The notes beneath the pieces are model-generated. The model was given only the letters and a program-made list of their open reading frames with translations, did not search any database and was not told the origin of the DNA. From the NCBI GenBank assembly GCA_003157315.1, contig PMJE01000603.1, positions 1 through 6,179 on the forward strand: a DNA stretch of 6,179 bases, given 5' to 3'. This document shows, piece after piece, positions 1 through 5,600 of this stretch (positions within the stretch are counted from its first letter, which is position 1; every line of letters starts with the position of its first letter). A program made the position numbers and the translations under genes. The DNA is from Myxococcales bacterium. GTDB lineage: Bacteria; Myxococcota; Polyangia; Fen-1088.

Positions 1-2
1 AA

Positions 3-221
3 CGGATCCACGCCCACTTGTCTGCCATCGGACCGGAACGGCGTATCGCTTTCATTCTGCACGTGATCGAGGGACGCCCCATCGAGGAGATCGCGCAGAT
101 CGTGGGCGCCAGCCGCATGGCAGTGAAGTCCCGCATCTTCTGGGCGCGGCGGGCGCTGATGGCGCGCGTCCGGCGTGATCCGGCGCTGCGTGAGCTGGCG
201 CCCGGGGAGGAACGGTCATGA
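3..221 (+). CDS. ECF-type RNA polymerase sigma factor, C-terminal part (region 4), 5' truncated by window edge
   Basis: This is the end of a gene that enters from the left edge in the frame beginning at base 3; 72 codons are visible and the stop is TGA 219-221. The visible part fits sigma-70 region 4 of extracytoplasmic-function sigma factors, which binds the promoter -35 element. It has the run PERRIAFILHVIEG, then a helix-turn-helix with IEEIAQIVGAS as first helix and turn and MAVKSRIFWARRAL as recognition helix. This matches the usual 'EIAxxLGxxxxTVKSRLxRAR' pattern, with Met in place of the common Thr/Gly before AVKSR. Region 2 lies outside the window, so the ECF subgroup cannot be assigned. 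A TTG at 18 would give a short open frame, but the domain clearly continues upstream, so that is not the start. The stop overlaps the following anti-sigma gene by four bases (ATGA), as expected for a translationally coupled sigma/anti-sigma pair. The fold call is strong; the promoter targets are unknown. Confidence 0.88.
   Translation, partial: RIHAHLSAIGPERRIAFILHVIEGRPIEEIAQIVGASRMAVKSRIFWARRALMARVRRDPALRELAPGEERS
204..211 (+). promoter_or_regulatory. Strong Shine-Dalgarno for the anti-sigma gene, inside the sigma gene
   Basis: GGGGAGGA contains the GGAGG core and lies 6-7 bases before ATG 218. It sits within the last codons of the sigma gene. It fixes the start of the anti-sigma gene at 218 and, with the ATGA overlap, supports coupled translation of the pair. 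Confidence 0.8.
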
Positions 222-1402
222 AACTGATCGGCTGTGGTCGCACGAGGGCGCTGCTGGCGGCGCGGGCTGCCGGTCTGTCCGCGAGCGAGCGGGACGCCCT
301 GCACGCACATTTGCAGACCTGCGGCGATTGCCGCGAGCAGGCCCACCTGCTCGATGAGATCGTGCTTGCTGTGGGCGTGACGCCGAGCCTGACGCCGGCA
401 GCGCGAGAGCGCACGATCGAGCGCGCCCTGCGACAGGGATTGGAGCAGGCTTGCAAGCCGCCGCCTTTCTGGAAGAGCCGATCGGCATTGGCAGTGGGAA
501 CCGTGGTTTTGAGCGGCGCGCTTGCCGCTACCGTCGCCCTGGTGATGATGCGCGGGAGCGAACGCCCGCTGCAGCCCACGCTGGTGGAGCAGCCGAACCT
601 GCGGCCGCAGGAGACGCCGCTGGCGAGCGAGCCACGCGATCTTCCTGCCGGAGTCGAGGTCGCGGTGGCGCACGCGCGCGTGCGTGCCGTGCGTCGCGCG
701 TCGATCTCGTGGAACGAGAAGGCTGCCACGGTGAAACTCGATTCCGGCGCGATCGAACTGGACGTGGATCCCGCGTTGCAACGAGGATTTCGTGTGATCA
801 CGGACGCCTTCGTGGTCGAGGTCCTGGGCACGCACTTCACGGTCGACGCCGCTCACGTGGAGGTCTCGCGCGGGACGGTTCGCGTGCTGGCGCCCGACGG
901 CCGTGTCCTGGTCGCACGGTTGCAGATGGGCCAGACATGGTCGCCGCTGCAAGCCGCACCGACAATTTCCGAGCCGGCGGCACAGCCCGAGCGGCGGACG
1001 CACGCAACGCAGCCCGCTGATGTCGCCGAGCAACTCGCGCGCGCGCGGCGCGATCTGGCCAATGGCCAGGTAGCACGCGCCGAAAAGGAAGCATCGTCAA
1101 TTCTCGCGGGGGGAAGAGAAAGGCGACAGGAGGCCGAGGCGCGCACCCTTTTGGCGGAATGCGCGCAGGCGCGGGGCCAGATCGATCAGGCCTTCGCCGC
1201 CTACGCCGTCGTGGCCGAACGCTTCGGCGATCTGCCGGCCGGCGAAACCGCGCTGTTTGCCGCCGGAAGAACTTTGGCCGACGCCGGCCGCCGGGTTTCC
1301 GCCACGCACTGGCTGCACCGCTATCTCAACAGCTACCCCAGCGGTCGGTTCACTGTCGAAGCGAAAGAACGGCTGGCCGGGTTCGAAAGGAACCAGCCGT
1401 GA
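218..1402 (+). CDS. Membrane anti-sigma factor: zinc-finger N-terminus, one TM helix, FecR domain, TPR-like C-terminus
   Basis: The product has 394 residues. The cytoplasmic N-terminus carries a zinc-binding anti-sigma motif, H31-x3-C35-x2-C38, with C6 as a possible further ligand; such domains hold ECF sigma factors inactive. A single hydrophobic segment at about residues 89-111 (SALAVGTVVLSGALAATVAL) is bounded by Lys/Arg on the inner side. The outer part, about 165-240, resembles FecR: a beta-rich stretch with DSGAIELDV, then VLGTHFTVD near 203-210 and a VSRGTVRVL strand, close to the usual 'GTxFxV...V..G.V.V' signature. A Pro/Glu-rich linker follows. The last 120 residues (about 270-390) are alpha-helical, Ala-rich and TPR-like, with AxxLLAECAQARGQIDQAFAAY and HRYLNSYPSGRF; this resembles the tail of cell-envelope TPR proteins. 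The start ATG overlaps the sigma stop and has a strong ribosome site. By analogy with FecR and ZAS proteins it should pass an envelope signal to the sigma factor; the signal and the TPR partner are unknown. Overall confidence in the class is high. Confidence 0.87.
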   Translation: MKLIGCGRTRALLAARAAGLSASERDALHAHLQTCGDCREQAHLLDEIVLAVGVTPSLTPAARERTIERALRQGLEQACKPPPFWKSRSALAVGTVVLSGALAATVALVMMRGSERPLQPTLVEQPNLRPQETPLASEPRDLPAGVEVAVAHARVRAVRRASISWNEKAATVKLDSGAIELDVDPALQRGFRVITDAFVVEVLGTHFTVDAAHVEVSRGTVRVLAPDGRVLVARLQMGQTWSPLQAAPTISEPAAQPERRTHATQPADVAEQLARARRDLANGQVARAEKEASSILAGGRERRQEAEARTLLAECAQARGQIDQAFAAYAVVAERFGDLPAGETALFAAGRTLADAGRRVSATHWLHRYLNSYPSGRFTVEAKERLAGFERNQP

Positions 1403-1410
1403 ACTCCCTC

Positions 1411-1419
1411 AGGAAAGGA
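1411..1419 (+). promoter_or_regulatory. Ribosome binding site for the lipoprotein gene
   Basis: AGGAAAGGA holds two overlapping purine-rich sites. AGGA 1411-1414 is 5 bases before ATG 1420, and AAGGA 1415-1419 is 6 bases before ATG 1426. A third site, AAGGA 1387-1391, is 7 bases before GTG 1399, which overlaps the anti-sigma stop as GTGA. The start therefore cannot be fixed from the sequence alone. Confidence 0.55.
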
Positions 1420-2475
1420 ATGTCCATGTCAAATACCCGCTGCGGAATCGCGTGGGCAGCCGGGCTTGGTTGCATTCTCATTCTTGCCCCGGCCTGCGTT
1501 CAAAGAGACCAGCCACATGGCGCCACCTTTGCCGCGCAGGCAAAGGGCGATGCGGAAAGCGCGGAGGTGCCTATTCCCGCTGACAACGATGCCGGCCTCG
1601 GGGGGAACAGTGGCGCCGACGCCAGTCAGCCCAGCCTGGATGGCCACGTGGGGCCGGCAGGACCAGACGGCCCGGTTGTTTCTGGCGCCGACGTCAGTCA
1701 ACTCAGCCTGGACGGCTACCCTGTGGAACAACCCGACGCCGGTTCAGGAGTCGCCGACGGGGGAGCGGGGACGGACGATGCCGCCGACGCGGGCGTGTTC
1801 AAACCACTTGTACCGGGCCCAACCACGTGGACCGGACACGTGGACGACAGCGACAACCCAGACTTCGCATTTGCGTCCGGCGCAAACGCAATCAGGCTTA
1901 CCCTAGCCGTCGATGCCTACGGCCAGGTCGCGGGAATGGTCTGGCTTGGCAATGGCCCGCCGCCGCCACCAGCAACCGACCCGAATGTCGGGTACCCCCC
2001 GGAGCCGTGGGTGAGGAGCAACCAGTACGGTGAGCTTAGTGATTACTGGGCCGAGGGATTTGGCTATTCGATGACGAATGGAACCTATTCTCCCGATCAT
2101 CTTCAGTTTTCGATCGACAATAAAGAGTTGTGGTCCGGATGGTGCGCGCTGCAACCAACAACCTGGGCCAACGACGGTGGCTCGTTCCTTCCAAACTGGG
2201 ATAGCACCAGCACAACCCTCGCCAACGGCCAACCCTATTGCTATCAGACGAACCCCGCCAACAACCAAGTCGTGGTTCGTGACTGCGGGAAGCTCGCTCT
2301 CTGGAGTAGTGGGGCATGCACGTGTTCGACAACCAGCTGTGACTATCAGCCAAATTCCAGTGACTCAATGGCTGCCTTCGACTTGGCACTGTCGAATGGC
2401 ACCGCCGCCGGTAGTCTCGAGGGGCTATTCATGTATGAGCCGATTGCGAAGGTCTACTTCACCCAGGACCCGTAG
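1420..2475 (+). CDS. Probable Asp/Gly-rich envelope lipoprotein of unknown function
   Basis: Starting at ATG 1420 the product has 351 residues; ATG 1426 (349 aa) and GTG 1399 (358 aa) are alternatives. The N-terminus is a signal peptide: a short basic region, a hydrophobic core (IAWAAGLGCILIL) and then LAPAC, a plausible but non-ideal lipobox with Cys at residue 26 as the lipidated residue. About residues 45-130 form a low-complexity linker rich in Asp, Gly, Ala and Pro, including a 24-residue repeat (SGADASQPSLDG, then SGADVSQLSLDG). From about residue 133 to the end there is a more ordered domain: TTWTGHVDDSDNP, AIRLTLAVDAYGQVAGMVWLGNGPPPPP, then an aromatic, Asn-rich region with six cysteines (WCAL, YCYQ, DCGK, ACTCSTTSCDY) that could form three disulfides outside the cytoplasm. 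I do not recognise a named family or catalytic motif. The gene follows the anti-sigma gene with no gap, so it is probably co-transcribed and may be a sensor accessory or a regulon product. Its C-terminal coding part is about 50% GC, clearly lower than its neighbours. Confidence 0.8.
   Translation: MSMSNTRCGIAWAAGLGCILILAPACVQRDQPHGATFAAQAKGDAESAEVPIPADNDAGLGGNSGADASQPSLDGHVGPAGPDGPVVSGADVSQLSLDGYPVEQPDAGSGVADGGAGTDDAADAGVFKPLVPGPTTWTGHVDDSDNPDFAFASGANAIRLTLAVDAYGQVAGMVWLGNGPPPPPATDPNVGYPPEPWVRSNQYGELSDYWAEGFGYSMTNGTYSPDHLQFSIDNKELWSGWCALQPTTWANDGGSFLPNWDSTSTTLANGQPYCYQTNPANNQVVVRDCGKLALWSSGACTCSTTSCDYQPNSSDSMAAFDLALSNGTAAGSLEGLFMYEPIAKVYFTQDP
1611..1722 (+). repeat. Direct in-frame 72-base repeat in the lipoprotein linker (two copies)
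   Basis: A conserved block of about 40 bases beginning TGGCGCCGACG at 1611-1650 recurs at 1683-1722, an offset of exactly 72 bases (24 codons). It encodes SGAD-x-SQ-x-SLDG twice. The remainder of each 72-base unit is diverged. It looks like an old tandem duplication that lengthened the linker without shifting the frame. Confidence 0.8.
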
Positions 2476-2639
2476 CTCCATCTTCTGATTCTCGCTCGAC
2501 GATTTGCTCCCATGCTCAACCGCGTGGGGAAAGGGATAGGTTTTGCCCAAAGGCAAGGCCACTGTGCAATCAAGAATCGTTCAATAACCGTTGTGTGCGA
2601 TCGCCATAGGCTCTCACCGACCAACCTTGGAGTTACTTC
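2476..2639. other. Intergenic gap between the lipoprotein and Kelch genes
   Basis: This 164-base stretch is close to 50% GC and has no supported gene. It contains a small perfect inverted repeat, TTGCC-CAAA-GGCAA (2543-2556), with no following T-run, so it is not a convincing terminator; it could be an operator half or chance. I could not find a -35/-10 pair with acceptable spacing. Whether the Kelch gene has its own promoter here, possibly one read by the neighbouring ECF sigma factor, cannot be decided by eye. Confidence 0.5.
2629..2632 (+). promoter_or_regulatory. Shine-Dalgarno of the Kelch gene
   Basis: GGAG lies 7 bases before ATG 2640 and supports that start. The Met is followed directly by a basic n-region and a lipoprotein signal. 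Confidence 0.65.
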
Positions 2640-5600
2640 ATGAGATTGCGAAGAAGTGCCGTGCTTGCTCTGCTCCTGCTCGCCACCTGCAACGAAGATC
2701 ATCCCGGCAGTACGCCTGGCTCTGGCCTGGAGTCATCCCACGCAGCACTGGGGGTTGTGCCCGCGAGCGAAGTTGCCACCTGGACGCTCATCTCTCCGCC
2801 GGCGCAGGGCCCTGACCCGCGTTTTCTGCAGACCGCCGCCTTTGACGAAGCCCGCAAGGTGTTGGTCATGTTCGGCGGGGATAGTGCGAATCTTAGCTCT
2901 GTCGACTCACTGCCGGCATCCCAGTACCTGTGGGAGTGGGATCCCGCGGCTGGCGTCTTCACCAACCGCGCGCCTGCCGGCGACAAGAAACCGCGCCCGC
3001 GCGCGGGCGCAAGCATGGTCTTTGACTCTGCTCGCAATACGTTCGTTGTGTTCGGCGGGCGCGCGCCAACCAGCCCCACCAGCTACGCCAGCTACCAAGA
3101 CACCTGGGAATGGGATCCGGTGACCGGCAGCTTCACCGATCGCACCAGCGAGGGCACGCCGCCGGATGCCCGCTGCCAGCACAACATGGTGTTTGAGAAG
3201 TCAACCGGCAAGGTGCTGCTTTTCGGGGGCGCCGTTGCCGGATCCAAGATCTTCAGCGGCGTCAATGGAACCAGCGTCGACAGCGTGTTTGGCGATACCT
3301 GGGAATGGGATCCCACCACGGGCAAGTGGAGCAACCTGGCGCCTGCAACCGCGCCCGGTGCCCGATACGACTCTGCCGTGGTCTGGGATAGTCAGCGCAG
3401 CCGCGCGGTCCTGTTCGGCGGGATGGAAATCCTACAAAGCGTTGGTATTGCAATCCCCAAGCAGGACGTCTGGGAATGGGATCCAAACACCTCGACGTGG
3501 ACCGATCGCACGAGCACGGGGCAAAGGCCGAGCGCGCGCTTCGGCCACGGCATGGCGTACGATCCTGGCCGCGGCGTAACTGTGCTGGCGGGCGGTTATG
3601 ACATTGCAAGCGGTGCCGGCCTGGCCGACCTTTGGGAATGGGATCCGACCACGGCAGCGTGGACACAGCGACTCACCGGCAGTGAGCCCAACCTGCCGGC
3701 CAGGCGCATGTACTCCTCCCTGGTCGCCGATTCGGCGCGAAACCACCTCGATTTGCTTGCGGGCATGGTTTTCTACGACCAGTCCGCGATCACGGGTCCC
3801 GATAACCCACAGTACGGCTCAGCCCCCTCTGCGGAGATTTGGGAGTTGGATCCTGCTGCGGCAGCCTTCAGCAACCGCACGCCGCCGCCGAAGACCTGGC
3901 CCAAGGCGCGCATGGATCCAGCCCTGGCCTTTTGCCCTGCCACCGGCAAGATGTACTTGTTCGGCGGCTGTGTGCAAGCCGGCAACGGTCTTGTGGGCCT
4001 GGACGACCTGTGGGAGTGGGACGGGACCTCCTGGGTCGAGGTCCAAGGCGACGTGCGCCCTTCTGCCCGCTCGGACGCGGCGATGGCCTACGACCCGTAC
4101 CGCAAGTCCCTCATCGTGTTTGGTGGCCTGAACAATGACGTCCCTTTGCTCGAAGGGAGCAGACTCGAGGACACATGGGAATGGAACTGTGGCACTCGCC
4201 AGTGGAGCCAGCTCAACCCTTCTTCCAGTCCACCGAGCGGTGGGTATATGGTTACTGATTCCGATCGCGGTAAGGTGCTGCTCTTCAACGGCTACCGATC
4301 CACGGGTCTGCCCACCTACCCGATCCCCGGTGCTCCCGCAAATCCCAGTGACCAGGCCAACACAATCTGGGAGTGGGATGGCAGCACGACGACCTGGACC
4401 AACCGCATGCCCGTGCCTGCCACGGGCGCGCCGCCTTGGCCACTAGGCCAGATGTTGAGTTTCGATGACAGCCGCCAGAAGGTGTTTCTTCTCGATGAAT
4501 CGGCTGCGGAGTCGGGTAATGGCGGCAGCATTCCTTTCTGGGAGTGGGATCCCATTTCAGCCGGGTGGGCGCGTCGAGACAGTGGCGATGTTGTCGACTT
4601 TGCCAGCAGCAGCTCATATCCCTACGTGGTCTACGACAGCCTGCGCCGGCGGCAGATCCTGGTGGCTTGGCCGGACGGCTCGGACATCAAGACCTTCGAG
4701 TTGGACACCAAAGGTCCGACCTTGTACCAGCGGGTTCTGTCCGCGGGAATAGGTCCGGTTCTCAACGGAGCAATGGCCTTTGACAGCCGGCGCGGCGTGG
4801 TGGTGCTCTTTGGCGACAGCGGTAGTGGGGACACCAACAACACCTGGGAATACAAGGTTACGAATCTGGGCAATGGCGAGGGGTGCACGGCTGCCACGGC
4901 GTCGACCTGCGCATCCGGCTTCTGTGTGGAGGGTGTCTGTTGTTCGACTGCATCCTGTTCCGGATCCTGTCAGTCGTGCGCCGTCGCCGGTCACGAAGGC
5001 ACGTGCACAAGCGCGGCCGCCGGCACGGAAATTCCCGGTAGCTGCGCTGACGGACAGGCATGCGACGGCAGTGGCAGTTGCAAGAGCAAGAACGGTGTTG
5101 TCTGTTCGAGTGCCAGCGTCTGCGCCTCGGGGTTCTGCGTGGACGGTGCGTGCTGCGAGAACGCATGCGATGGCAAGTGCGTGTCGTGCAACCAGTCCAA
5201 TCGCGCGGGAAAGTGTTCTGACTACACCGGGGGCAGCGACCCAGAGAACGAATGTGGTTCAGGCAACGGGATCTGCCGCTCGACCTGCAACGGCGCCGGC
5301 GCGTGCGATTCGCCGCAAAGGGGAATCGTCTGCGGGCCTTGCCAGATCTGTGACGGCGCCGGCGCATGCGTTGTTCCTGATCCGCTAGCCTGCGCTCCCA
5401 GCGACAACCGCGACGCCAGCGCGGGCGGCACTGGCGGCAGCGGCGGCACTGGTGGTGCGGGCGGCATCGATGCGGGCGGCAGGGGCGGCAGCGGCGGTGC
5501 CGGTGGCGCGGGAGGTGCGAGTGTACGCGGCGGCGCCGGCGACGCCGGTCCAGCGGGTGGCGTGGTTTCAGGCGGCGCAGGAGGCAGCCTGGGTGGCAGC

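Noticed and set aside
52..840. Minus-strand open frame of 262 codons opposite the sigma and anti-sigma genes
   Set aside because: The plus strand carries recognisable sigma region 4 and anti-sigma domains with a proper ribosome site; the antisense product has no recognisable feature.
1159..1419. Upstream extension of the lipoprotein frame to an ATG at 1159
   Set aside because: It would overlap 240 bases of the anti-sigma coding region and bury the signal peptide inside the protein; starts at 1399, 1420 or 1426 place it at the N-terminus.
2543..2556. TTGCC-CAAA-GGCAA inverted repeat as a terminator
   Set aside because: The stem is only five pairs and no T-run follows; kept only as a note in the intergenic entry.
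2931..4552. Regularly recurring TGGGAATGGGATCC, considered as a CRISPR or intergenic repeat
   Set aside because: The copies are in frame within one protein, encode WEWDP and have uneven coding spacers, so they are Kelch units.
4780..5388. Plus-strand open frame of 202 codons overlapping the Cys-rich region in another frame
   Set aside because: Ala/Arg-rich shadow of the real frame with no start signal or domain.
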